Of a stretch of DNA of 64,000 bases, positions 49,501 to 61,725 are shown piece by piece. The notes under the pieces were generated by a model, which was not told the origin of the DNA, searched no databases, and saw only the letters and a list, made by a program, of their open reading frames with translations. Every line of letters starts with the position of its first letter. Position 1 is the stretch's first letter. Source of the DNA: Apostichopus japonicus (Eukaryota > Echinodermata > Holothuroidea > Aspidochirotida > Stichopodidae); contig NC_092575.1 in the NCBI RefSeq assembly GCF_037975245.1, positions 4,769,501-4,833,500 of the forward strand, read 5' to 3'. The translations under genes and the position numbers were made by a program.

Positions 49501-51162
49501 TTATGACCAAGTAGTTAATGATTTATACTCAACATTTCACCGCCCTGGAGATGCACTTTCACATAAAGATGAAAGGTCGTCCGTATACTGGCCAAAATTA
49601 AGCATGCTAAAATTGCCAGAAGTTTTAGGCTAGAGGCTCTCATACTCCAAAGTAGTCCAAGCCATCTAGGATAACTAGAAAAGGCAAATGTCTAACACTG
49701 TACAGTATAACTAACCTGAGGTTGGCAGTCGAAGCAAATACGTATTGGAATTTTCTGTATGGGTGACCATTATCAAATTTCTAGCATATTTGAGGGCAAT
49801 ACTGTTGACTTTAATCACATGTACAAAAATTGTTTTTAAAAATTGCTAGACAAGCAGTATATTACCCAGTGTGCCTTAAGAACACCAAATGGTTAACTAG
49901 GATTGAACTCTTTTAGCTATTGTATTTTCCTCCAAGTATAAAAGACAGAACACAAGGGTTAACACTAATAACTCATGAAGAAAATGTAAAGATCTTTGGA
50001 CAGAATAGCGACATTTGTAAAATGCTATTGTATTAAATCTTCGATCAATTTACAAATCCATGATGGGAACTTAACAAAATGTTTCCTGTTCATGTATTGG
50101 AGCAGAAGGATGTGAGATGACCAATCAAATCTACGATGTTGATGGATACAGAGATGGCGACCATTCAAACTTGGTTTGTGGAAATTCACAGACCTGGGAA
50201 GTCACCAAAACATGTTGTATTTTGATAAAATTCTAACTACTTGCCAAATGAATCAGATTTCAATGATAATGAACAAGATTGTAATATGGAAAGTAAAGCC
50301 TTTCAAGAACATTTGCCAATATGACCTCATAGATCAGATACTGTAGTCTAGTCCAGGCAAAGAATGGAGGCCTGGTCCAGCCAGTTAAAATAGGTTCCGC
50401 TCAATCAACAATATCTTGAGTTTGGGATGAGATATTAAGGTGGGGTTTTTTCATCTAACAGAATAGAATATTTTCTTTTCCATATAAGATGCCACATCGT
50501 CTGCCAGTGGAAATATCCCTTTAACGGACAATAGCGGGAATCGTATATAACAGCAAAATTGCTCGAATTATTGCTTGAGTAAATGCTTTAAATAAACAGC
50601 AAAAAATATAAACTTTTCCAACACCATGAGTAGATAAACAAAGATGATGATTTGTGACCAGTTTAGCATACCTAGCAAATTTAGGGGTCTTCATATGATA
50701 ACCCATTCTAAAGAACAATTTTAGTGGCAATTGATGTCACAAATTGATCATCACAAGGACAAAGATACTGACGTACTGAAAAATTCCAAAGTGATAGTTG
50801 CCACTGTGCAGTGCCGCACTAAGGACGTCAGCGTTTTCTTTTTGGGAAGATTTGACCAATCACATAACTCTACTGTTGCACAAGTCACAATCTTTCTCTC
50901 ATGATGACCACCATGACCAAAATGCAACAGCTAGGATCTGCTAAACAAAGTTAGTCAGCAGTTTGTTCCTGTGCCATGCAACTTTCACGAGACTTTCTCT
51001 GCCAAAAGTTCACTTTTGTTGGGCAAAGAAAGGAATCCTTCTCGTAGACTTTCTGACAAGAGTAGCTAATCGGTTTCTTCCCGTCATCTGACAGATTACA
51101 GCCATTTGTGAAATTTCTCAAGGAGATGACTCGTGAACCCAGAAATGTTATGTTCTACGACA
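46502..51162. other. Intergenic stretch between SERCA and POP5
   Basis: AT-rich with A- and T-homopolymers; all ORFs are short and show no recognisable domains. The two flanking genes converge on this region, so it should contain both 3' ends. Nothing else is seen. Confidence 0.6.
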
Positions 51163-51260
51163 TCAAGTGAAACCGTCATTATCATTGTCGCTCGCAATTT
51201 TCTGTCCCTGGAAATCCAACGTGCAGCTCAGCAAGGCCTCCTGGATTTTCTTCCTATGAT
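51163..51260 (-). CDS. POP5: POP5 exon 5 (C-terminus)
   Basis: Acceptor ATTCCAG. Encodes DHRKKIQEALLSCTLDFQGQ then KIASDNDNDGFT and TGA. KKIQEALLSC corresponds to the human EAIQKSVTRSC helix; the acidic tail is in keeping with the family. Confidence 0.85.
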
Positions 51261-54200
51261 CTGGAATGATATTAATTTGTGAAATCGATAAAAAATATCT
51301 CTAAATCTTTTGTTTGGCAGTGTTAAATATGTACATATATTAATGCATTCAAATTCATAGCTATATAGCAAGTCTGTTGTTATGAACACTATACTATTGG
51401 TGGCTGATGCAAACACATCACTTTAAATCGTAACTAGCACAATGTATTAAAATGGTGTATAGTCTGGTTGTTGTATACTCGTGTACTACTCGTCCAATTG
51501 GGAGTACAAGAAAGGTGTAAGAATCTACTTGAACAGTTCATCAATTCCCTTCCTCCCTCTTCACTCCCTTCTCATCCCTCCCCTCCCACAAGCCTTCCCT
51601 TCCTGACCTGGCCCTCCCTCCAGCCTTCCCCACCTGGCCCCTCCCTCTAGCCTTCCTTTCCCTACCTGGTCCCTCCATCCAGCCTTCCCTTCCCCACCTG
51701 GTCTCTCACTCCAGCCTTCCCTTCCCCATCTGGCTCCAGCCTTCCCTTCCCTATCTGGCCCCTCCCTCCAGCCTTCCCTTCCCCATCTGGCCCCTCCCTC
51801 CAGCCTTCCCTTCCCCACCTAGTCCCTCCCTCCTGCCTTCCCTTCCCCATCTGGCCCCTCCCTCCAGCCTTCCCTTCCCCACCTGGGCCCCCAGCCTTCC
51901 CTTCCTCACGTGGACCCTCCCTCTAGGCTTCCCTTCCCACGTGGATTACATTTACGCTACTATGTTTGATGCCACTGAGTGATTACATTTAGAGTCGTGG
52001 GCTATGTGTAATTTCCTGGCCAAAACAATATTTCAAAACAGCACAAACTGGCTTTGTCGCATTTAAAGTACCACCAAGACAAAGTTTGAATACCTCAACA
52101 ATGGCTCCTTTCCTTTCAATGGAAATATCCCTACTTCACCCTTGAATTATGAAACAATTCCACAGGAATCACAGCTGAGGTACAGAATTTGCATATAAAA
52201 ATCTGGGCTGAAGTTGTCATTGTCGAAAGGCAACTGTGCTGTCTACAAGAGGAGTGCACATCCTTTCTTCTACAGCGAAGCCAAGCTGTATCCCTTTTAC
52301 TTGGACGACGTTTCCCAAGATTTGAATTTCATCCGTGAACCCAGAAGAATTATTAAGGAAATAATTTGGTATAGTAAATATAGAAGAGGATGACCAACCT
52401 TTATTTGTAGTGTTTCTTAGTAACTCCAGCAGAGTTCTTCTTTCATACTTGATTAATGCCTTCTGACAAGTGGCCACCGTTCCTGCATTAGAAGCAAAAA
52501 AACAAATAAATATCACAAAATAGGATTAAATCAAATGTTATTATTGGAAGTAATGCTTACATGTCAAAGAGATATTCCAAGCATGGACAATGTGATACTT
52601 ACCTGGAAAGACAAAACTATTCCATGGATAGTTTTCATGAGCCATTATTACTGTACATGCTTGAAAGATATGTTGGTATTCAGTTGGCAAAGATTAAAAT
52701 ATTCTAATCCCTTCTTCAGGGTAAATTTCTGTACGGACAATCTGATTGGACGACTAGTTGTTTACATTAAATTCACATTGCACATTAACTAAATACCGTC
52801 AAATAGGTAAAATGATAACTTGGTATCATCTTTGAATACTTTGGAGATACCGAAAAACTAGTAAAAAAACACTGGTAACAAAAATATGGTAGGCCTATTG
52901 TTCACCCAAAGCTGGTATTCTATTCACCAAACCTATACCTCTCTCTACAGTGTACACATCAGTCATTCTTTGTAATTCTGGTACCCTTTTTTGTACAACC
53001 AACAGACACGAACTGGTTGTCCTAGGCACGATCAGTAAAAAGTCCTTCAAAATTTCTTATTGTAAGGGTTTAAGAACAAAACTTGGTTTGGCAGTGTAGC
53101 AGGGAATGACAGAAACCACCACATGAGAGTCAGCGAAAGATGATAAGAAGAAAGATAATCTATTGATCGGAATCTCTGAAGCTGATAACAATTTTTATTA
53201 ATTTGAAACGTTAAGAATATAACTTTTATTGCACCACCACGTACAGTAACACCATTTTCAATGGATAAAAATTAGTCAAGACTTAAAAGTGGTATAGAAT
53301 GTCAGAGTACAGGGTACTCTGTTGTTAACATGAAGTTAATACAACAGGTTTGGGTTGAGCAACTAGAATTTATAAAATGATGGAGAAAGATTTAGGACTG
53401 CACTTGGGAGCAAGAGTTATCACATTACAGATAGATTGTAAAGGAGCATTCCTGAGATTTAGCTTTAATTTCAGAGCGGAATATCTTGAAATCTGGAACA
53501 GTAACAGAAACGTCACTTGTACTCAAGTCCTTATTCTTATTTGGACTATATTATCAACACTAACATTCAACCCTGTATTTGCAGTGCAAGAAGATTTGTC
53601 ACAGGGCCTTGTGTGCTATCACTTAGAACGGTTGGTTTTACCACACAAGATTGATGAAACCAATGGAAATAAAAAAAAATTTTTTTTAGATGAGGCTCAT
53701 ATTATTTCAGATTTTATTTTAGGTTTACTCTACGGGTGGTTAAATATGTCAATATCGGGTAAAAATCTTTCTCACCTGTTACATGAAGCGTTTGAATTAT
53801 GACATCTGTCTTCTGATGTTGTTTTATGAACGGCAATAGCTGTGACAGCATCCTCGTGGCTCTGTGTTGGACTCTGACGATGGCCGTTTTAGAGTGAGAG
53901 TTCACTTTTATGACTAAACAGAGAAACAGAAAATGATCAAAACAGGGAAGTCAAAGAAGTTGACAGATCGTTCAATCAGCACAGGTCGGCGTTGGAGAAC
54001 CTCATAACTTTTAAAGAGGTCAAAGACCCTGACATAATATAGACATCTTTCATGGACGAAAGTATCTGCTGCAGAACCTTTCTTGAGGAATGGGAGCGCA
54101 AGAATTGCTCGCAATTCTCACCAGGATTCTTATAGATCATGTTCCTCTTTCATCTGTCGAAAATAGCTTTCCACCTGGGACTGTCCCTTTAAAATTCTAT

Positions 54201-55460
54201 ACCTTTTCCAACTAATGAATAGCTATCAAAAATGCTAGAACCAGAGTTAATATGCATCTATATGATGCAAGTCATTTCAGAGCAGCATTAACAAGTGCTC
54301 TGACTACATATTTTTCTGGTAAACGATGAAACCTCTATATTACGGTATGAACTTGTTTGGTGTTGTAAAATAGAACTGAAATGAGATTCCGATGAAGAAA
54401 CAATGTAAGAGCATCAAACATATGATAGAGGCAAAAATAATTTGTGCTAAGGTCATTTTCAAACTTAGGATTGCATTGTTTCATTTTTCAAATTTCATTA
54501 GAAATACAAGAAACACAGCCTTCCCAATATCTGCTTTTCCCAGATTACTGGAGTGACCAACATATCCTCTAGAAAACTTTGCAACCATAACATCCAGAGG
54601 GCATACCTCGTAACCGGTTGCCCACAATGCCAAGTCCGAACTCCCCAAAGATTTCTCTAGCAGCTTTTTCGATCGCTCTTCGAAATTCTTGGCTAGTCAA
54701 CATTTCATTGCTTTCATCTGGTGATGGGAAGATGACCTTACATAGGAAGTACCTAAATATGAGTGAAAAGGAAAGGTCTTTGTTTTTTATTCCTATTGAA
54801 CTTGACATGTTGGGGAAAGGAAGTTTGTTGCAAAACTTTACTAGCATGGTCAATATTGTGCAAATCTCCACGAGGTATTTCTTCTTGCCAACAAAAGTGT
54901 AATATTAAGATGGAAGTAAACCTTATCAGTTATTGACAACAACTTTTACCGATATTTCTGCTTAAAATGATACACTAGTCCTGCTTATCAGACTCTCCAG
55001 CACACACTTGTGAAGTATAGGACAAAAGAACATGTATAAATAGGGGCCTACTATTTAGTAAACTGTGGGAAATAAAGTAATGAACAGAACTAATACTGAC
55101 ATGTAGCAACATTATTCATGCAAAAACTACACTTATTTGTTTACGTGGTGTTCAGGTGGTACCTGAAATGGGCATACGCATTATGTATTTATTGGATGCT
55201 CTACTACGATACTGTATTGAATGACTAGTTCTGGGCCTACTACTAGTACTAGCATGGTATTGGTTCGATACAGCCATACTGTTGTCGTGAAACTAGTCCA
55301 TACGAGATGATGAATTCAGAAAGCTTAAATTAATTCATGAGTATAAAATTTAAGTACTGAAGTAAAGACGGAGACACGCGTCTTGCACCACGGCAATATA
55401 GGACCATATGATAAAGTCCTTACAGTATATTTTAATATACCTGTTCTTCAACCGGACCAT
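51163..55460 (-). CDS. POP5: POP5, ribonuclease P/MRP protein subunit (complete, 5 exons)
   Basis: POP5 is a protein subunit of nuclear RNase P (tRNA 5' processing) and RNase MRP (pre-rRNA processing), binding the catalytic RNA core. Exons on the - strand, 5' to 3': 55460-55441, 54752-54607, 53913-53776, 52482-52399 and 51260-51163. They total 486 nt, 161 residues plus stop; human POP5 is 163. The protein starts MVRLKNRYFLCKVIFPSPDE, close to the family's MVRFKNRY start. It continues with FRRAIEKAAREIFGEFGLG, YLN-like VIKVNSHSKTAIVRVQHRAT, LLPFIKQH, the signature HVTGTVATCQKALIKYERRT and a C-terminal KKIQEALLSC helix. Splice sites are all GT-AG and phases agree. The last acceptor (ATTCCAG before ATCATAGG) was chosen because it keeps frame with the KIQEAL segment. 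The gene converges with SERCA. Confidence 0.93.
51543..51948 (+). repeat. CT-rich minisatellite (CCAGCCTTCCCTTCCCCAYCTGG)
   Basis: About 12 imperfect units of 30-35 bp contain CCAGCCTTCCCTTCCCCA and TGGCCCCTCCCT. The Gly/Arg/Glu/Lys-rich - strand ORFs (51561-51850) are translations of the repeat. It lies in the last POP5 intron. Confidence 0.95.
52399..52482 (-). CDS. POP5: POP5 exon 4
   Basis: Acceptor AATGCAG, donor GTTGGT. Encodes GTVATCQKALIKYERRTLLE then LLRNTTNK. GT(I/V)xTCQKxLIxYxRRxLL is the POP5 signature. A longer open frame continues past the donor but diverges from the family. Confidence 0.95.
53776..53913 (-). CDS. POP5: POP5 exon 3
   Basis: Acceptor TGTTTAG, donor GTGAGA. Encodes VIKVNSHSKTAIVRVQHRAT then RMLSQLLPFIKQHQKTDVII and QTLHVT. 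It aligns with human VRYLNAYTGIVLLRC...LPFITYL...FNTLHVG. Confidence 0.94.
54607..54752 (-). CDS. POP5: POP5 exon 2
   Basis: Acceptor ATATTTAG, donor GTATGC. Encodes YFLCKVIFPSPDESNEMLTS then QEFRRAIEKAAREIFGEFGL and GIVGNRLR. GEFGL...G matches the human GTFGAAACSIG region. Confidence 0.94.
55441..55460 (-). CDS. POP5: POP5 exon 1 (20 coding bases)
   Basis: ATGGTCCGGTTGAAGAACAG encodes MVRLKN and two bases of Arg, followed by donor GTATAT. It is too short for ORF finding; it was found by looking for the conserved MVR(F/L)K(N/H)RY start upstream of exon 2. Confidence 0.88.
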
Positions 55461-56348
55461 TTTGTTCCTAATTCTTTGGTAGTACCAGTACAATGTGGAA
55501 ACTACCTTTCAGTTTGGGAATAGTCTTTGATATGAAAGATAATTAATTTATGGATAGTTTAAAAACACCGCCACCACTTAAATGGGACTCGCACGAGAGC
55601 CATATATAGGGCTCTGACTCTTACCAGAGCTATATATCGATCTGACTCGTACATGAGAAAATCGTCACTGTTTTTGCTAATATAATTAAATCAATTTACA
55701 ATAATTTCTTCCGTATTCTTTCAAAGTATGGAAGGATGACTGCAGACAAATGGCAAATATTGATGTGGATGGATATCTTTTTTTTTTGTAGCAAGGGTAT
55801 AGAAGTGGACCCCCCCCTCCCTCCCCAACACACATACTTTTTGTGGTTTGGGTCAGTGGCTGCCCTCAATAGAATAGAATCATTAGAGACCTTTTCGCCG
55901 CTCTTTTGTAGAAGGAAATCATATTTTTGATTTCATATGCATCATAATCCTTCCGTCAAATTGTTGACTTTTTCACTCGAAATTTCAGTTGAATTTTCAG
56001 GATAATAAATAAATAAATATAAATGTCTACGCAAAGACTAAACTGAGACGTAGAATTACATGGAAATTTCTTTAAAATAGTCACAATTTCCATAAACAGA
56101 GGGCAAAGTTTAAGAAATAAAATAACACAGTTTAAGAAAAAAGTCGAAACTTCGACAGTACACAGTAAATATTTGGAGGATATATAATTAAAATCAATGT
56201 CGAAAAGTGAAAAGTCGAGAAAAAAAAACGGAAAAAAAGTAATAAAAAAGAGCTAAAATTTCGAGAGCAAATTGTGATATGAAAGAAAAGTAAAGTATTC
56301 GAGATTAAGAGCAATAACCGAACGTATATCGGAAAGTTCAGAAGTTTA

Positions 56349-56681
56349 TCATATTGTACGAAGGTCTCTGACATACCCAGACACATCCGACCGAAAACAA
56401 TTTATATAGCAGATCATGTCAGTTCTAGTCTGGTTACATGAAAAGAGATAAAGAATTTTTACACCCGTGGCCTTGTCTACTGAACACTGCTGAAATATTT
56501 TGTCACCGGAAACCAGTGGAAAAACCTGCAACCGTTCTATCAGCCTTCTCAAAATAACACATCCGTATGCATACTTTTTCCATTTGGCGCATGTGATAGG
56601 TAAGTTTTGGTATTTCCGTAAGAGAAGTTTCGCCACTGAGTATGGATGAAGAGCCAGGAAACCGTCATAGACGGGAGGCAA
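56349..56681 (-). CDS. Hypothetical ORF, 110 codons
   Basis: Open - strand frame starting MPPVYDGFLALHPYSVAKLL and containing KYQNLPITCAKWKKYAYGCV. Composition is more protein-like than the surrounding ORFs, with mixed hydrophobic and basic residues and few repeats. I recognise no family. It could be a first exon of an unplaced - strand gene, POP5 5' sequence or chance. Confidence 0.2.
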   Translation of the reverse strand: MPPVYDGFLALHPYSVAKLLLRKYQNLPITCAKWKKYAYGCVILRRLIERLQVFPLVSGDKIFQQCSVDKATGVKILYLFSCNQTRTDMICYINCFRSDVSGYVRDLRTI

Positions 56682-59600
56682 GGCAGGGCCTTATCACCTC
56701 AGCAGCTAGCAAAGAGCTACTAGTACTACTAACTTTGTACTAAAAGCACTGTACTAATGTAGTACTCCTAATACTAATAGCAGGACAGACTAGGCCTTTA
56801 GTACGTTCCTGTGCCGTATATTCACTTTAGCCTAGGTCTAGGATAAGTTCGGTTTTGTTATACATAACTGAATGATTCCATTCATAGACTGCTCTCTGGC
56901 CCTTTATCATATTATTCCCAATTCCTAGACAGACAAAACTTAGCAGATATTAACTAGCAGACTTTAAGAATAAAAGTACCAGGCCTAGGCCCAGGCTCAA
57001 CTGTACGTTTATTAGCAGCAAATCACTGAGTGTGAATTGAACTGAGTTATAGGCGTTAATTAGGATAATAAGTTAAACATACCCATGGGACAGGCTTGAA
57101 AAAAAAAAGGGTCTTCGGTCAAGGCTTGTGTATGCTTTCGTTTATTGATACTTGAGCAATATCGATATCCAAATGGTATAGCCAAGTGTTCAGTGTTTGA
57201 ATATCTTCAGGTTTTTTTTCATGGTTTTCATTTTGTATTATAATGTGTTTATACTGTGTTGCCTTCTACTATACTTAGCCGTACATTACTACGATCATCC
57301 TCAGCAGGAAAGAAATTATTGTCATCATTTTATGTGAAGTACCTAGCTCTGAAAAAGTAGCTGTTATAATCCTTACATGAGTGACGGTTTAAGTTTGATA
57401 TGTTTCATCATGAAAATAGTAATATTGTGATTTGTATGAACTTGTTATTTTTCCTAGATTGAACAACTATTGTATCTGCTTAGTTAGCAAAACTCACGTA
57501 GCTTCTGTGTACAATATCTTGCAAACTCATTGCTCAAACTTCATTATGGTCAACAAACAGCTAACCAGTAGATTGATGTATGCTCATCCCAATTTCTCAA
57601 ATTTATATAAACTTTAGGCTACTAGGATATGAAACAAATTACTTAACATAGAACTGCACATATAGAAGTCATACCCAACAGACTAACACATCTTGGTATG
57701 ATTGGGATAATCAAAACAGTGTCTGTTGCAGTGTAGCCTAAAGTCTAACCAGAAGGAGACAGACAATTTGATATTAGATTTATTTGGGTGTACAGCTGTG
57801 CGCAAGTCGTAGCTTTCCATATAGCGCTGTGTGTTTTACAACTGTCACAGTATACAGACCTCAATGGATGGTGTGGATGAAGGCGACAGTTAGACCAAGG
57901 GCCGAATTTAATACCTTTGGCTAAACCTCATCAAACAGTACTTATAAAGTTATTTGTAAAGCTTGCAAAGTTAACAGTATCCTCTTCCAACAGTTTGTAC
58001 CCTATTTGAATATTTTACAGCTCTGTATCATGCATGTGAAGAAGGAAATTTCAAACTGATTTACTGAGATAAAATAATTTTTTGCAATCTAATTAACAGT
58101 TTACATGATTTGATCATATACTTCCAAATACCATATTTGTCAGATATTTTAATATGTACAGTATATACACAGTAAATGCAGATGACATTTACAGTTACTT
58201 AACTTGTCGTCACTTAAATTCTAACAGCTCACTTTCCTTAACTCTCTCATTCAACTATGTCTAAAGTGTTCTCTTAAACTGAGATCTATGCTCTGTATTT
58301 AGTTGCTGAATTTTTTAGTACCTCACGATACTTCTTATGTTACAAAAACATTTGCATTGAATTAAGAGGTTGTATGGTTGAAATGTTTGGCTTATTTAGT
58401 GTTGATAATATTAAGTGGCTTAAAGATTTATTAAGCAAGTGACTTTAAATTGAGATCCTACCTAGAATTAAGTGCAGGATAGTTTACAGTATATACTGTA
58501 CATTGTACATGCAGACCTGTACAAAATGGATCACATGACCTGACAAATCATTTTTGCCATACGTATTTATTGCTGGCATCATGCTAGGGCATATGAATTC
58601 ATTGATACTCTATACCCAACTTATCGGTGAAAGGGTACCTACGTAAGTGAAATTAAGAGCTCAATCCTGCAGGCCTAGACATTCGCAATTGTAGCCACTT
58701 GCTGTAAAAACATCCGAGTGCTTTAAAAAAATTGCTAAATTCAAGTTCCCACCAGTTTGCAACTTCCTGAACTACATAACACTTCAGTTACTGGATATAT
58801 AGGTTTATGGAAGTAGCCCAATAATGCCTACTGATAATAAAAAGTGATATGCTCAGGTTTATGTAATGCTAGGTAGCCAAATCATGAAATATTTTTGCTG
58901 ATGATTGTTAGTCAACTATTCATGTGTTTCTATGTTCATAATTCATTGTCAACTGGCAGAAAAGTTAAAGTGCCTATTTTTGGGTGAAAAATAATGAAAA
59001 AGCCACATGAATGCTGTTGACAAAATTACATTACCTGCATTTCAATGCCAGGACCAGTTTGTTTATTCTGTAAATATTGTACCAATTGACTGAGGATTTT
59101 TTTGTTGTTGTCATGTTCTGTCCGACCTTTGTTCTACTCCTCTCTTACTGTACTTGTGTCCAAGCGACACATTATGGACCCCAGTGTAAATTTAACCCAC
59201 CGATATCATATTGTTGGTACAGTCTTTGTTTTGCACTGTGCCGCCATTGGCCTATTTAACTTTCCAGGTGATTGCCCGTACTTCCTCAGCCTTGCATTCA
59301 CACATAACTGGATATCCCTTCAGAACCTGCAAGGAACTTCCTGTATATATAGCATGTGGTTATAACCACTTGGGTACTCCATATTACTGAGTCATTCACG
59401 GCTCTCCAATTGCAACACTAAGCTTGTTTCCACCTACTGTCAAAGTTCATGCCATTAACAGTGTTTTGTGTACACGTATCCAAACCTAAAAAAGTTTTGT
59501 GTGTAAATCTTATCTGTCATTTCTGAGCATTGATGCTCGACGTTCGTATGTACTGGCTGACCGTTTCTGCAGGGACCTGCAAGAGCCGAGTAGTGGCCCT

Positions 59601-59727
59601 GTAGTTTCAGATACCTTATCTTTACTCTAACAGTGTGGAGTATGGTACAGTATGCATTTACTTCACTACCACCTTAACTGTCTGCATACAGTATGTATGC
59701 ATTCAAATCTATGTAGCTTTACAAGAC

Positions 59728-60330
59728 TAGGTAACCTTTTAACACCATGCACCCCCCTCCACCTTACCTACTTCGGGGTCAACATCCTTTCAGTTACTAC
59801 CATTCGCAAGGCTTGCAATGATAATTCCAGGATACCTACAGTCATTTTCGAATCTTGTTGGTTTTAAAAATATTAGTGAAGTTTTTGAAGTTTCAGTTAC
59901 CTTACCTGTACTCTTAACAGTGGAGTATGTATGTATATGCAAATTAAGGCAAAACTCAACTCTTAAATGCAACTCAAAATAAATGTCTGCAAGAGAGAGA
60001 CTCTCATACTTACCTGTCTCCTCACAACAATTTCACTTTCCTCCTCTACGTTGTCTACATATTAAATAAACCATTTTGATTACTCTGCTGCCCTAGTGCC
60101 TAGAACCCAATCTCAGGTCACATTTCTATTTCTATCGTACTTCACGAATAGATACAGCAGCTTTAATCTGATAGTTTAACACTGTCCCTAGTCTGAAACG
60201 GATGGATGGTTTATAAAGATTTAATCTGTTCCCCCTTTACCTACCTCCCACTCTATTACTGCACTTAACTACATGGCTGGTAGATAGAAAAAGTACAGAG
60301 GTAGAGACGTAGACAGGTAAGTATCGTCTC
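59728..60330. mobile_element. Possible DIRS-end-related remnant or small inverted-repeat element
   Basis: GGTAACCTTTTAACACCATGCACCC near 59731 resembles the DIRS terminal repeat (GGTAACCTTTTAACACTGTGCACCC). CATACTTACCTGTCTCC near 60007 and its inverted counterpart AGACAGGTAAGTATCG near 60311 also match the repeat's CTTACCTGTCTCC core. Together they bracket about 330 bp in inverted orientation. This may be an old DIRS-derived fragment; evidence is limited to short matches. Confidence 0.35.
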
Positions 60331-61557
60331 TTTTTTTTTTTAAAAATCCCTAAATCCGTTAAAATTTGGGGGATGCTGCTGTACACATTAATTTGACAGT
60401 ATACATGCAAATGTTAGCAATCAACGCGAATATGCAAATTTATGCCCCGAATATTTCACACTCGTTGAGCACAGAGCCCATTTAGGCATTTACCCAAGAC
60501 GGCAAGATGTATTGAGTCTGGTCTTGTTCCTACATGTTGCAGTGTAGAGTGTATTAATGCATTATTATCTTATCAAATTTGAGATATATCACAATATTTT
60601 TTGTAGAAAGTTTGGCCATTTAAACTAACATGGTTAGTAGATTCGCCTAAAGTTGGCATCAGCAAATTGACTAATTTAGGGAAAAGTCATTAAAACTATC
60701 GTTAAAGGTCAGATGGATCGTGACCCGCCGGGAGTAACATGGAATTGCCTGGATCGGCTGTTGAAATATGTATCAGAGAGCCTACTTACGTATAAGACAG
60801 TGTACAAAATAACATGTATAAAATAAATGGTTGGTAAATTCTAAAGTGGTGTGAGCTGCTAACAGTATCAAAGCAGATATGGGGATTTGTATATATGTTA
60901 CCTTAACCTTCAGACCACTTCAGATCGCTTAATCTATGAAAGCATAAACGAGGATTATCCTGTATATTAACGCAAATAGAATAAATTAGAAACTAACTCA
61001 AAACCGCTCTGTAGACAGTAAGTAATAACAGCCTTGATGTTTTTCAAACTGAATTGTTTGTGAAGTGCATGCTCTAGAATTATAACTCTGTTGTCATTGC
61101 ATGTCTGAGTCTCTGGTCATCATAAACACAGTCTTTCAGTTTGTTATCGAGCCCCTTATCCACTCACTGTTAATACAGTACTTTGAAATACTGTGCACAG
61201 AGCATCCCTGGAAAATTCTCTTTCAAAAACGATAGTGACCATTAGTTTATTTTACAACGTATACGACAGGATAAATTGAATCGATAAGTGACGAACAAAA
61301 AAACAATAAAAACATAGGAGGAAAGGAAGGGAAAGTAAGGCAAAAAGAAACAAACATACCTCTACAGAGATACACACACATACAACATACAGACAGACAT
61401 GCATGCATGCCAAATAACAACAGCCGTTGACTTGGAAATGAACACAGGAAGCTGGAGCATGTCGTTCGACTTATGGAAACTGACTTAGCTTTATCTGCAG
61501 GGCTTTGAGAAATGTCTTTATACTTAGTCAATAGAAAAATGTGTAGATCACTAGATC

Positions 61558-61725
61558 TCAACATACATACACACACACATAGATACATACGTACGTACGT
61601 ATGTATGTACAATACATAAATAGGTACCTACATACGTACGTATGTACATACATACGTACGTATGTACGCACATACACACATACATATACACATACACACA
61701 TATTTACACCCATACATACATACAA
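61558..61725 (+). repeat. ATAC/ACGT-type microsatellite
   Basis: Mixed ACAT, ACGT and ATGT tetranucleotide repeats with self-complementary ACGTACGT runs. The Tyr/Val/Cys-rich - strand ORF is an artefact. Confidence 0.92.

Noticed and set aside
52217-52398. Extension of POP5 exon 4 frame beyond the donor at 52399
   Set aside because: The extension does not resemble POP5, whereas splicing to 51260 gives the expected C-terminal helix in frame.
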